This document shows positions 45,507 through 57,921 of a DNA stretch of 64,000 nt, piece after piece. The stretch is from Coleophoma eucalyptorum (lineage: Eukaryota; Ascomycota; Leotiomycetes; Helotiales; Dermateaceae), in NCBI GenBank assembly GCA_026120035.1, contig JALRME010000006.1, positions 930,001 to 994,000 of the forward strand. The letters run 5' to 3'. The notes beneath the pieces are model-generated. The model was not told where the DNA came from. It made no database searches and saw only the letters and a program-made list of their open reading frames with translations. The translations under genes were made by a program, and so were the position numbers. The first letter of the stretch is position 1. Each line of letters opens with the position of its first letter.

Positions 45507-47228
45507 ATGTGGCGGCGCGCCTATCTGTTCTTGGTTCTTGTAAGACTGTACTTTGCTCTCACCCCGAGCTACCTTCATCCCGATGAGAATTTCCAGGGGC
45601 CAGAGGTTATTGCTGGTACGTGTTCCTTACAGAAAACCCTCCAGTTTTGCATTTCCAAGCTTCCCAAGCTCCAGTGCACCGAGTGAAGCTAATCATTTCC
45701 TGGCAGGCCAAATCTTCAGTTATCCGGTCAAGTTGACCTGGGAGTTTACCTCCGAAAATCCCATACGAAGTGTCTTTCCACTATGGCCGGTCTACGGTCT
45801 GCCGATGCTCCTCCTACGATGGCTCTGGATAGGGAACGGCAACGATGGAGAGATTCCGCCCATAGCTGTGTTCTGGACGTTGAGAGTGCTCATGTTCGCC
45901 CTGAGCTTCGTCCTGGAAGATTGGGCTATACATGAGCTTGTGCAATCATCACGACATCGAAAAGTCGCAGTGATGCTGGTTGCCTCCTCCTACGTGACCT
46001 GGACATACCAAACCCATACATTTTCGAATTCAATAGAAACACTAGCGGTAGCTTGGAGTCTGGTCCTGATACAGCGTATCGTGGAAGATAAGGTAGGAAC
46101 GGCAAGCTGTGCTGGGCAACTCGCTGACAACGTTTCTAGGAACAATCTTCCCTCTTTGCATCCTCAATACTCGCTTTTGTAGTTGTGTCTGGAATATTCA
46201 ACCGAATCACCTTTCCAGCCTTCTTACTCATACCTGGCCTCCGTCTTTTACCCCATTTTATGAAGAAGTGAGTCTCTTGGTCCAAGAATTGTGTCCTCCG
46301 TTAACAGCTCCAAAGACCCTTATCGCTACTTTTCATGATACTCGGCGCACTTGTTACTTGTTTTATTGCTATCTACCTGGACACGAGATTCTACACCGAA
46401 AGTCGCGTTACTTGGTCATATCTATTCACTCACCCCACGATCACACCACTCAATAACCTCACTTATAACATGGATTCTAGCAATCTTGCATTGCATGGTT
46501 TACATGCTCGGTACCAGCATATCCTTTTCAATCTACCTCAATTACTAGGTCCAGCAGCACTCCTTTTGTTCTTCCGACCACATCTTTCCCTGCGACTATA
46601 CTCCGCAATCTCCGGTGTCTTGGTGCTATCCATATTCCAGCACCAAGAAGCTCGATTTCTGCTACCCACAATCCCTCTGATTTTGTCATCAGTCCAGCTT
46701 CCAAAGAATCATACACGATTACGAATCTGGACTGGAATCTGGATTGTTTTTAACGTGTTCTTTGGATTATTAATGGGCCTCTACCACCAAGGTGGCATTG
46801 TACCCACTCAAGTATTCCTCAGCAAACAAAACGACGCAACAAATGCGCTATGGTGGAAGACTTATAGTCCGCCAGTCTGGCTATTAGATGGCAAGAACGA
46901 GGTTCTGCAGACCCATGATCTGATGGGCATAAAGGGTGATGCTATGCTTGACGAGCTATCGAAACTCGCAACATGTCACCTCCCCCCTAACACAAACTAC
47001 CACAATGAGAAAACAGGCACATACCTGATCGCGCCCCTCTCAGCATCATTCCTAGATGCGCACCTGCAGGACCACGAAGGACCGCTAAGGTTTGAGGAGG
47101 TATGGCGGTACAGGAAGCATTTGAATCTCGATGATCTTGACTTTGGGGATGACGGCTTCATGCCTACGATAAAGAGGGTGGTTGGTCGAAGAGGCCTTGC
47201 TGCTTGGAGGGTTACGAAGAAATGTTGA
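45507..47228 (+). CDS. SMP3: GPI mannosyltransferase 4 (SMP3/PIG-Z, GT22)
   Basis: Four exons (45507-45615, 45707-46092, 46140-46267, 46316-47228) give 511 residues. The luminal GT22 catalytic motif is HPDENFQ at residues 24-30, followed by [13 protein letters not shown]. Later motifs are [10 protein letters not shown] and the [13 protein letters not shown] that marks this family. Many hydrophobic helices make a multipass ER protein. SMP3 adds the fourth mannose to the GPI precursor using dolichol-phosphate-mannose, needed for wall GPI proteins. The last acceptor is AAAG at 46315; the stronger-looking AACAG 8 nt earlier would give an early stop. Distinguishing SMP3 from GPI10 or ALG9/12 rests on the N-terminal motif. 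Confidence 0.9.
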
Positions 47229-47886
47229 CGGGACCGGATGGAGCTTACGAACTAGATGTAAATAATTAACTTATACCCCCTTTTAATTCTCAGCATCATG
47301 GAATACTCCCAAACAAGGTTGCTCGGCGGGTTTGCGCTATTCTGCATCCAAGCATTTGTGTACAACCCCACATTCTGGACCCCATATCTTGGAACCTTCT
47401 AGCGTGGGGGTGACAATGTTCAGTAAACCTTGTAAGCATTCAGAGAATTCGGAAGGGGGTTCAGAATCTCGCTCGAACCTAGGGTCCGGAACGAGGCTAT
47501 GGTCTCCCAGATACCTCGGCAAATATTCCTGTGGTGCCATACTGTACCTGGACATCGACTCAGCTTACGCAGACTCAAGCTGTGCCTTTCCCCGCATTAG
47601 CCTTATGCATGTGGGGGATAGCCTTTGGCTATACTTATTCTCTATGTCCATCCATTGATCTTTTGCGACTCGGAACTCATCTGGGTTATTAGCAATCCTA
47701 TGGTATTTTGATAACGGCCATTTCGCTTTCTATTCTTCACGCTTCGAGTTAGACACCGATAAGGGACTACCCACTCCCATCTTAAATATCGTTCTTCAGC
47801 GAAGAAGCAGGCCACTAGATTCAGCAGCACCCCCTCTGAATCAAGTACATCGATAGAGCAGATTGATAGAAACATAAGAGGCTAAA
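47229..47886. other. Gap between SMP3 and the acyl-CoA dehydrogenase
   Basis: SMP3 3' UTR and the promoter of the next gene, both on the + strand. A 108-codon frame at 47332-47658 lacks features. No gene seen. Confidence 0.5.
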
Positions 47887-49521
47887 ATGGCAATGAATAA
47901 AATCCCAGTCCCCTTCTCGGAACCGCCATGGCTGATGGGTCTCCCCTCCGCGTACTACAACGACTCGCACAGGGCTTGGCAAAAGACCTGTCGTGCACTC
48001 GTTGACGAGCTCTTGATGGCCGAGGGGGGTGATTGGGAGCGGGAGGGCGATGTACCTTGTTAGTCCACTCCACCAAAACAGTTCTCTGCTTAGTCTTTTC
48101 CCCCGTCGTAGGCAATCTTTGAGTGCGATAGCTAATGCGGCACAGTAAATCTGTATGGGAAGTTCGCTGCGGCTAACTTCCTCATCCCAAATCTCTCGGC
48201 TCCTTTGCCGGTCAAGTGGCTGAAGAAGGCTGGGATCCATGAATTGCCTGGTGGATTGAAGGTGGAGGATTTTGATTACTTGCATACGTTGATTTATGTT
48301 GATGAGGTAAGGTCTTGTTCTTTTGCGCTTTCAGTTCTCTTCTCTCGAGATGGAGTCTTCACAGCTTTAGTCGCTTTAGAAGTGCAAAGAGAAGGGAAAA
48401 GAAAGAAGGAGAAACACAGAAAGAAGAATGAGTAAAGCTGACGAGACTATAGATGGCGAGGACTGGCTCTTTGGGCCCGTCAGGTGCAGTAACTACTGGA
48501 ATAGCATTCGGAGTCCCGCCCATTTTGAAATTTGGAAATGAGGCATTGCAAGAACGCTTTCTGCCAGACCTCTTGACCGGGAGGAAGAGGATCTGTATAG
48601 CTATTACTGAACCTGGAGCTGGAAGTGATGTGTCGAATATTGCAACCACGGCTGTGCGGTCTAAGGATGGGAAGAACTTTATTGTGAATGGAACGAAGAA
48701 GTGGTGAGTTTTTGCATTATCTCCCCTGGGGAGGAATCTTCGCTGATGTTGAGAATAGGATCACCAATGGTCTCTGGTCCGACTATGCAAGCATGGCTGT
48801 CCGAACAGGTGGACCTGGACCCAGCGGACTGTCCATGCTTGTCGTGCCTCTCCTCAACACGCCGGGTGTCACCATGCGCCGTATCAAAGTTGGCGGACAA
48901 ACCAGCGCTGGCACAACATTCATCGAATTGGATGACGTACAAGTCCCCGTCTCCAACCTCATCGGTACCGAAGGCCAGGGCATGAAGTACGTGATGCAGA
49001 ATTTCAATCACGAACGCCTCACCATCGCCGTCTCGGTAAATCGCATCTCACGCGTTGCTCTGAGCTCTGCCTTCGAGTACTGTCTAAAGCGGGAAGCCTT
49101 TGGGAAGACGCTTATGGAACAGCCTGTCGTGCGGCATCGACTTGCAAAGTGCGGCGCAGAGCTCGAGGCACATTGGGCATGGATTGAGAACTTTGTGTAC
49201 ATGATGACGAAACTAGGTGAGAGTGAGGCCAATGCCGAACTTGGTGGCCTTACAGCACTGGCTAAGGCACAGGCCGGTCGGGTTGTGGAACTGTGTGCCA
49301 ACACGGCGGTGTTGCTCTATGGCGGAAATGGATATACGCGCAGTGGACAGGGCGAGCTCGTCGAGAAGATTTTGAGAGAGGTCCCCGGTGCGCGAATCCC
49401 TGGAGGGAGTGAGGATGTTTTGCTGGATTTGGCTATTAGACAGTTGGTTAAGAATTTTCAGAGAAAGAATAGAGAGTTAGATGTCCAATTGGAGAGGCCC
49501 GGTGGGAGCTCGAAGCTTTAG
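47887..49521 (+). CDS. Acyl-CoA dehydrogenase with C-terminal SKL (probably peroxisomal)
   Basis: Four exons (47887-48058, 48146-48306, 48453-48703, 48759-49521) give 448 residues. FAD/substrate motifs are IAITEPGAGSDVSN, VNGTKKWITNGLWSDYA (spliced), FNHERLTIAVS, REAFGK and LYGGNGYTRSG near the end, with GGSEDVLLDLAIRQ. ACADs oxidise acyl-CoA to enoyl-CoA; chain length or branched substrate is not readable. The last three residues are SKL, a canonical PTS1, and the N-terminus lacks a mitochondrial presequence, so a peroxisomal enzyme is likely. Peroxisomal ACADs are known in some filamentous fungi. Its electron acceptor in that organelle is uncertain. The first exon is poorly conserved and its start a little less sure. 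Confidence 0.92.
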
Positions 49522-51060
49522 GGCGAAGAGTTAAGGAGGTGTGGTATATATTGGGATTGGTGGGGTTGGGTTTGGTTGAGTTGTATAATTAGATCTTAGC
49601 AACAAGCGGTGAATTGAATTCAGAGCAGAGATAAGAATTTTAACTCTAGGCAATTTTGGGTGAGACTAATGGCCAGAGACTATGAACCTAGTAGTTTATG
49701 GAAAGCAAGTGCAGGAGGAGTACCTCGATCACTTCGCAAGACTCAACGGTTGTGCTTCGAGAAGCATCCCAAGTCAAGATAAAAAGACATGTAAAGCCAC
49801 CAATCTGGGCCAATCTTGAATATGGAACGTAGTGTCGGTTCGAGGAATCGAAACTTGACATTTTATTCCTTTAAGAGAAGTGGCGAATTAATACGGGGGA
49901 AGAAATCCCATGTTAGCCATAGTCTTATTACATTAAATGTATTCAGAGGAAGAATCGTGGGCCATGTTATTCGAAGATATATGGAAAGACTGGTGATTCC
50001 AACTGCAGAACCTAGTAACTAGAGGTGTCTTAGTGCCCGAATGCTTCCGTTGACGGCAGGAGAGAATTCTCAATCACGCAAGACAATTTAGGTATTGTGG
50101 TTGGGTCAGTAACTCGCAACTTCCCCCCAACTACTCCGTCGAGTCTAGCCATGGTCATAACATGAAGGACCTAACAACGCCCAGTTACCGGCGATGGTAA
50201 GTGTTTTTGTTCTGAGCGCAAAAGCGATGACCACGTTTTGACGTCGTGAGAGACTAGTCGCTTAATGGAAAGGGGAGTCACATGAATCGAGCCGGGGGAC
50301 GTGAGGGGCCGTCTCTACTCTTAAGCAGGCAAAGGCATGGAATGACAGAAAGGAAGAAGGACGAGAGATGGCAGGACGGCTCTGATAGTGAGGGCTTCCA
50401 TTCCCCCATATATCCGATGTTTCAATAAACAAAGTCAGACCGTGCTCGAAAGCGCTGCAATGGTGGTTTGTAGTTGAGGCAAATGATGCTTAAAATAGAG
50501 TGCGTTTACGAGCCCCACCAGAAAACACGAGAGACAACGCCAGCCAGGGGTCCATCCACAAGGCACTGACATCTCTCCTCTTCAGCTCTTGACCGTCTTC
50601 CTTTCCTTCTTCCCTTCCCTTTTCTCCTTCATCTATCCGCGACGTCCTCAACCACTGCGACAGCCATTCCTCCTGTTCTTCAATTCTACGGCCTCACTCG
50701 CTCGGCCCTTCGTCCGTCGCTGTCGTTCGTTGATTCCTGTTCCTCGAGCCCTTTTTTTTCCCGGCTGCCGTTCACTAGGAAACCAGCCTGCACCACCGCC
50801 TAACCACCGAAAGTTCGTGGACAAGGGGGAACCATCATCACACGTTCAAGCCTTCTCCACTGCAGATCGACCGACCATCTGGGGCTCTGAAACCTCCGAT
50901 CTTGCAACTCTTCTTCCAAAATCTTGGAATTGGTCGAATCCATCGCGGAAGTTTGTTTGTTGTTATTTTCTCCATTGTGCAAAGGAAGAGAGTTCGCAAG
51001 CTTAAAAACGAGCCACCACTTGTCAACAAAGCCCCCTCACGAACCGAAGACGTTTTCAGA
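49522..51060. other. 1.5 kb promoter region of the DUF7137-like gene
   Basis: No gene recognised. A strongly pyrimidine-rich tract (about 50574-50640) and a further Y-rich stretch to 50760 precede the start, typical of a highly expressed fungal gene's promoter/leader. Minor frames overlap it but lack motifs. Confidence 0.5.
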
Positions 51061-52010
51061 ATGCGGACCTCAAATCCCCTCCAACTCTTTCCTCTCTTCG
51101 TACTTCTCCTGGCAACAATCACAGCTGCATGGCCATTAGATTGGCCACGATGGCTTCCAGAGCTCGATTCCATTGTTGTGCGACGAGCCACTGATAGCAG
51201 TGCGTCATCTTCTCCCCCTTTTCCCACTGCTTGGAACTAACCACAGGCATCATAGGTTCCGCAACAGTGGCTGCAACAGCTACAGCAACCACAGCACAAA
51301 ATACCGGTTCAGCAACTGCCTCAGCGACCGGGTCTGCAACCGCAACTGGATCTGGATCAGGAACTGCATCAGCAACGGGCAGCGTGACCAGCAAAGCCTC
51401 AGCGAGCGGGTCATCCAAGTCATCCTCCAGTGGTTCCTCGAAAAGCGGCAGCAGCAGCACCAAGCGTACAACCTCGTACGATGCCCGCTTACCTGCTGGC
51501 GGTATTTCCCTGATGACACCCGCCGCGACAGAGACGACTTACTACAAGATTGGAGAGTATATCACGTTCGGCTGGAACTACACGTCATTGTCCTCCACCC
51601 CGACCGCGCTCAATGTCATGGCAACCTGCACGGAGAACAGCCAACTATACACCATCGCCATGAACCAGACCGTCAACGGCACGGGCTCCGTGGTTTGGGA
51701 TACCGGCAAATACCAATCAACAGCCGTGCAAAACCCACTGTTGACCGAGACCTACACGCTGATTATCTATGATGCCGCAAGCAGTATTAGTGCCACGGCA
51801 GCAGCTGGGTACCTGGCGGTTTTTGATACCTACACATTTGGCATGTATACTGCACAACCCTACGTTCCGCTCGACCAGTACGTGTGTGTTACCTGCAGTG
51901 GTGCGCTAAGTTCGATGGAGAGAGCAGCACTGAAGATGGTGCTCGGCATGTCGTTGGTGACGGTGTTGAGCTTCACGTGGTTTGTTAGTGGCACTGGTAT
52001 TATTTGGTAG
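51061..52010 (+). CDS. Secreted or surface protein, Ser/Thr-rich linker plus DUF7137-like domain
   Basis: Two exons (51061-51199, 51247-52010) give 300 residues. A signal peptide is clear (FPLFVLLLATITAAWP, cleavage near residue 23). Then come WPLDWPRWLPELDSIVVRR, a long Ala/Ser/Thr/Gly linker (about 50-115) and a compact beta-rich domain beginning about 125 (LPAGGISLMTPAATETTYYK, IGEYITFGWNYTSL). Several NxS/T sites and a CVTCSG motif follow, and the last 20 residues are hydrophobic (MVLGMSLVTVLSFTWFV), as in a GPI signal or membrane anchor. This matches a widespread uncharacterised fungal family usually called DUF7137. Function unknown; likely wall- or membrane-associated. Confidence 0.87.
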
Positions 52011-52818
52011 ATAACCTGCCATGCACTCTCTGCGTGCAGCTACAGTACTCACCGGATATATTTGGTTCGAACGTTTCAGATGTGTGCATATATTATATCC
52101 ATGGGAGAAGAAATACTAGGGGACGACCAGAGGGGGAAATCTCTCATATCACGTAAGCCTGCCGGAGGCTTCACAACATATATAGGTGGCAGCATCGTTC
52201 AAGGAAATCTTAAAAGAGCAGAAACATGGTGTTTTGGGTGGGAGTTTGTATTACAACGTTCCTTTAATTAGCGGCAAGGAAATCTTTGGGAAATGGGAAT
52301 GGAAGGGAGGAGTCTTTGATTTTTCAGATTTGATGTTTGAGATTTGATATGCATAGCTTCCGGTGGGGGAATTTTACCATGATGTTTTTGAAAACAAGGT
52401 CATTTAATAACTCTGGAGAGAGGCGAGGGAAAGGGAAGAGAGCAGTGGTACCTGAAGGTGGTGGAGTGAAGTAGGAACGAAGAAATGAAATTGGCTATCA
52501 TTAAACTTCCAATCTTTTCAAGGCTACATCAGACACATCAATCCGAGATATAGAAGAGGTAATGACTCGATATAAAAAGTTGAATTTGTAGGTCTTCTGT
52601 TAATTCGTTACTGTGAGAATGGGAGAGCTCTCAACCATATCTTGCTCTCGATGTCTTGGTGATCAATCTATCGTAGCCATTTACTTCTGTCCGTCCCGCT
52701 CCTTGAGAGGTAATAAGAAGTCTCGAGTTCAAAGCCATATAATGGATACCCATTCACGCCAAACGCCAAAGAGCAAAAGAAGAATAAAACAACTGGTGGT
52801 AAAATTCTACCATGGCCA
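52011..52818. other. Convergent gap between the DUF7137-like and USP genes
   Basis: 3' UTR sequence of both neighbours. No gene seen; a 69-codon frame at 52062-52271 is not convincing. Confidence 0.5.
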
Positions 52819-54733
52819 TTATGAAGAATCAGACTTCGCACCGTCCGGTATCTCCTTCTCTTCCTCGTCATCACCATCATCATCATCATCATCATCATCA
52901 TCAGCATCGGCATCAGCATCATCATTATTCTCCACCTTCCCTTTCTCGCCTTCACCAGATCTCATCTCAGAGGCAACACTACTCTGTGAGTCGAGAGAAG
53001 TCTTCCTATCATTGCCATCAGTGGGCTGAAAAATTGTGATGCTAACACCGCCGCCAGAGCCACTGCTGCTCTCAGAACCAATCGACCCCTTCCTACTGCC
53101 CGCCGCCGCAAGAGCAGCCGCCTCACCAACCTCCATGTCATGTAACCTTCTCTTCTTCTCCACTTCAGACTGCTCCTGATCTGCTAAGAGTTTGTTGGCT
53201 GGCGTAGCTTCAAATTCGTCGCTTGATTCATTGTCTGATGCCTCCTCTTCTTCATCGCTTTCTTCCTCTTCTCTTACCGTGGCCTTGCTCAAGCCCTCCT
53301 TCCTTTGTATCTCTGGACTTGGTGAGCGTGAGAATGTGGTCGCTGATGTTTCTGTCACAGCAGTATCGCCTGACAGCACTTTTCGTAATGGCGTGCTGCC
53401 AGGTAGATCCATTGCTTTTATTGTAGAATCGAATTCTGCTGGAAGACCGAGAACTGCCGCCACCGCATGTGCCTCGGCATCAGGATTGTTTGCTGCTTCG
53501 AATAATCGTGCATTTGGCGTGGCTTCTGTCTCGTGCATATAGACTCCACTATCTAACAAAATACTCGCATAGCCTTGTCTATTCGGATCTGCGTCTCTTT
53601 TCATTTTCTTCTTCAGTCTCTTTTCTGTTGGTCGTACAACAACTACTGGAATCGGAGAATATTGCAGGCACCACTTCGAGAAGGAGTTTCGATTCGCCAT
53701 TAGTCCTTGAAACCCACCTAGACTTCGACCTCGAGTACCAACGACAAGCATGGCTGGTTCGTAAATCTCGATCTGCAGCCCGGATTATTAGCATTATGTT
53801 CTATCCCAGAGCTTTGATGAACTGACCATCTTCAAGAAAGTGCCCTCAAGCTTTCCTACAGCATACTCCAAGATGATATTGATGGCTCTATGCTCATCAT
53901 TCCTCTTCTGTATTTGTTCTAAACAAGCTCGAGCTTCTTCCTGATACCGTTTCTTATCCCTCTCTTTCTCACTGACGATCTTAGCATCTCTATCTATGAC
54001 TCTCAGGCATACAATCTGGTCACCATCGTCTACCAGTTCTTCTAACATCCATTGTAGAGCAATGTCCGAATATGGATTGTCATCTACACCAACCATGAAC
54101 GTTCGTGATCGCCGTCGGTAGGCATAGCCTTCATGTTTAATATTGAGTGTAAAAGAGACGGCATTATCTTTGGTAGGATCTCCTTGGTCAATATTGTCAA
54201 ACGTAACTCGCTGCTGGAATTTACTGCAGGTGTAATAGTTAGCATGTATTCTTAAAAGGGAAACTAGTAACATGAAATACTATGATCGTGAAATATGGCC
54301 GAACTTCAAGCAGTGGCAGAAAATGTGCACAACTATATCCAAGGATAACGCCATGCCTCTCACTTCCGAACGCCTCGGCAACTTTGCTCCCAATGCTTGA
54401 GTTGCTCCTGATGGTACATGTAATATGAGAAATATCCACTTACGGTCCTGGCGGCGGAGATTTTTCTCTTGGGCGCACATTATGGCTGACCTTATGCAGA
54501 CTGCGAACACTTGCAGAAGGTGAGGGCGTGGATTTCTCCTTCTCCCTAACCTGCGGGTTGTTCTTCCCCACGGAGAAGGTCAAGCTCGGTACAGATCTCG
54601 CACGGGTCCTAGAGATATGCTTTGCCTCGACATGTTCGGTGATGGTGTCCATCCGCGGATCCGTCGCTGGCGTTGGTGAGGGTTCAGCGATGGAGATGGA
54701 GCGTGGTTGTGGGGGAGGGGGCACGATAGACAT
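52819..54733 (-). CDS. Universal stress protein with long Asp/Glu-rich tail
   Basis: Three exons (54733-54444, 54223-53827, 53772-52819) give 546 residues. About 100 residues of Ser/Pro-rich lead precede a USP fold at about 135-285: RTFMVGVDDNPYSDIALQWML, DQIVCLRVIDRDAK, and the nucleotide-binding-type GTRGRSLGGFQGLM followed by NSFSKWCLQYSPIPVVVVRP. The remaining 260 residues are disordered: Ser-rich and acidic, ending in an Asp run coded by a (GAT)n tract. The first intron is 220 nt with a TGCTAAC branch point. Fungal USP proteins of this shape are common but little studied; a stress or signalling role is only inferred from the family name. Confidence 0.85.
52866..52926. repeat. (CAT)n trinucleotide repeat coding for poly-Asp
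   Basis: A run of CAT/CATCAG units on the + strand, read in the minus-strand USP gene as a stretch of nine to ten Asp with Ala interruptions upstream. Likely length-variable between strains. Confidence 0.85.
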
Positions 54734-55365
54734 GATGACTGGATTATGCTCGGGGCGCAGCTGTGCCTCGTCGTTCTGCTGTCGTCTGCGCAGATGTGCG
54801 CAATATTATCGACTTGGATATAATGCCATGCGTTTTATGTGAATCCTCTACTCTTCTCTATTCCTTCTCTCCCTTTCCTTGGTGTAAGCTATGGAGAAGA
54901 AAGTTGCAAGCTTTAAGGTTTGGGATATCGCGATCGAAGTGCTGTAAGGGAGCTTCACAGGCTCGAAAATATAAGGAATGTGTAGTCGCTTGGTCAAGCT
55001 GGAACTTGGAAGATGTCGCGAGGCACAATACTTGGTCCTGTATGTTCAGAGAGATGTGAAGGGGAGGGAGTACTGAGATATTCGCCCTCAAGCCAAGAAA
55101 ATGCTCAGCCCCGTGGTCCAGCCTCGCGCCGACAACTTATGAATTCACGTGTTTATGCAATCATTTTCATAACTCAATATCCAGACAGGCCGATTTCATC
55201 ATTCACTCTGGATATCTATTTGCTTTATTTCACTTGATACTTAGGCTAACATCAATGTCCCTGTTGACACGAAGCCCAAATCCTCTTTTCAACCTCCACG
55301 AAAACGCCGTGCCATGCAGAATCCCTGAAGCCAGTCGAACAAAAAATGGAACAGTGTCGTTGTAT
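54734..55365. other. Gap between USP start and eIF3l end
   Basis: Promoter of the USP gene and 3' UTR of eIF3l, both on the minus strand. No coding feature recognised. Confidence 0.5.
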
Positions 55366-56906
55366 TTAGTATGTTCGGGCAAGGTTGCGGAGATACCAAT
55401 CAACCAACTTTCGGCCCACCTTGGCTTCTGAGACGTGAATGATGTCCTGTAGAACTTATTAGCGGAGGCGTAGGATTCACTGGATATGGAAGTACTTACA
55501 CCTTGCATAGCGTAGTCCAAGTCATTAGCAGCAATGACCTCACCATCGAGCAACCCGCTATCTCCAGTATCTTGCCACTTGATTTGCCTGCTTCGTTGCT
55601 TGTTGACCAACAACCAACCTCTCAACTTCTCTGGCTCAACCTCGAGGAATCCAGCCAACTTCTTCAAATCCATTGTGGTGTATAGACGGAGGTACGACTT
55701 GACAGTAGGGCTCCACATGTTGGTCTTGACCTCATCCATGAAGATGGCGAGGTGGTGCTCAAGTGGATCAACGTTGAGCTCTGGGTTGTCGAAATCTGGT
55801 GGTGTTGGAGAGATAAACTTAGGGCAAGCAGCACGGAAAAGCTCCTCAAAGATTGGAAGAGATTCTGGTCCTCCGCGCTGGAGCTTGAGCAGTTGGTCTC
55901 CGTACTTCTCACGGAGGGCAGTGTGGATGGTGTCATCTAATCTGGTTGGGTGGAAAGCAACGCAGATAGCGATGAGAGCGTACATTTGATCGCTCTTCTT
56001 TGAGATCGAGTCGTATTGAGCGTTCTTTTGGAAGTTCTTCGTTCGTTGGATGAAGACGAGGATGTGGGTGAACATGCGGATGGCATCGGCGTAACGGCGC
56101 ATCATCATGTAGGAGAAACCGACGTAGTAGTAGGTGGTGGAGTGTGCGGCCATGACGCGTGCGAACATGGCCTTCTTGTTCAGCTCGATATCATCAAGAG
56201 TTTTCAGGGCGAGACTGAAATCTCCCAAAAGGCAGTGTACTCGCAACAGACCGATAATGGAGAAGTAACCCAGCATTCTGTACAGGGCCTTAGAGCCGTA
56301 ATCTCCAGCCACGGCCACTGGCTCTTCGCCACGCTTCATAGCAGCAAGTTGCTCATTGATCTGAGATCGCTGGATAAGGGAGTAGAGAACGTTCAAGACG
56401 CTGTAGCAGCCCCATGTATTTGGTGCCTCGCGGAGGATCTGGATTTCCTCCTCGTTGTTTGCTTGTCGTGCAACTCGGTTTCGGTAAGAGCAGAATGAGT
56501 TGAATTGGTAAATGAACTCATCGATGACGTCCCAGGCCCAGAAGTACTAGCAACAAAGTCAGCAATTTTTATGCGCATCGAGTCCTGGGTTTCGTACAGA
56601 AGGTGGCTCGAGATCGACTGGTCCGTCGGAGTTCAAGATGAAGTGGAACAAGCTGCAGTAGTTGTCATAGCTTGCAAACTTGACCTCCAGAGGCGCAGAG
56701 AAGTCTAAAGGCTGCGCGGCAGCGAGAAGTCTTGATTGAAGATCATCTGCTTGTTGTGCCATGCTCAAAGAAGAAACTGGCTCCAATTCTTCCATGCCTT
56801 CATATTGAACCTGCTCCTGGTAATCGGCCACCAGAGCCTCCTCCTCAACATCGGAGTCGTCGTCCATCTGCCTTGCCGGCGCGTTGCCGTTTTGAAAGCC
56901 GCTCAT
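55366..56906 (-). CDS. EIF3L: Translation initiation factor eIF3 subunit l
   Basis: Three exons (56906-56598, 56546-55500, 55446-55366) give 478 residues, the family norm. The protein opens MSGFQNGN, acidic, then VSSLSMAQQADDLQSRLL and FASYDNYCSLFHFILN. After the first intron come YFWAWDVIDEFIYQFNSFC, TWGCYSVLNVLYSLIQRSQ and MLGYFSIIGLLRVHCLLGD. The PCI domain covers about 290-450 (YLRLYTTMDLKKLAGFLEV), and the end is GRKLVDWYLRNLARTY. eIF3l is a core-octamer subunit in fungi that retain it (lost from budding yeast). The last 27-codon exon completes the protein. Confidence 0.96.
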
Positions 56907-57921
56907 CTTGTCGTGTTGGTTGAGTAGCGTAAAGCGTAGCTGTCGCCGTTGGAGGGGTCTGTTTTTCGACAATTTTGGCGATTGTGTGGTTTTCCTCCAG
57001 CTTCGTCCCGATCCGGCTAGCGCAAGACCTCTCTCCTCTGGAAGTTATACCTCACTTTAGTTACCGTAGCGGGCTCCGTGTGTTTAAGTAAGAAACACCA
57101 CATATAGAGGTATTTAATCCTCATAGCACCACAATCCCTTCATTATTGCTTAATGACATATAATGGGATACCAATTGAATTAATATCCTACGACTTGTGC
57201 TCGTTCTTGTCAGAAACTCTGTCCTCCTCGCCCTTGTACCTCTGCACGTGCCCTTTGCAATTACAAGCTTATATTCTCGATCTTTTGCTTTAGAGGTGGC
57301 TGTTTCAAGATGCAAAGAGTGACCATCTTCTCTGCCCTGGTGTTATTATGGTCTTCGGGTCTCAAAAAGGACGTGAATTTATTCTCATATGCTGTACCTC
57401 TGCGCCAGCCTCTATGAGCCGAGTCCTCCTGAATCTCGCCGCACAATTCGTGTGCTACTGTACTTATTAGTAGTCTAAACGCTCGAAAAGGTGAGCCTTG
57501 GCTGGTTCTTTGAAAATCCATCAAGTACTGATTGTGATCGTCTTGCAATGGTGCCTCCTATTCTTCGCAGCATCTATCAATTGTTCGTCACACTTGGTGT
57601 TTGAAAATCTGTGCCGATAGTGTTGTCGATGGTTGAGGCAGAAAGAGAGTCAAAATCTGTGCGTGAGTGTGACGATGTTTCAATCTTCAATGCCAAGACT
57701 ATCAGACGTTTTATTCGTGAATATTTCTAACATAGCGATTCTAATTCCATAACCAAGAATGCAACGCAACCATACATCATTCAATCGACCATCTAAACAC
57801 ACTACCATACCCTAACAAGGAAAATAAACTTGATGGACCTCTTTAACCCGCCGTAACACCAAATTATCTTGAAATCAATATAAAACAGCCAGAAACTCCC
57901 ACTCCCATCCTTTTGCTACCT
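56907..57921. other. Gap between eIF3l start and DOMON-b561 end
   Basis: The eIF3l promoter and DOMON-b561 3' UTR. Minus-strand frames at 57121-57548 have no motifs. No gene seen. Confidence 0.5.
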
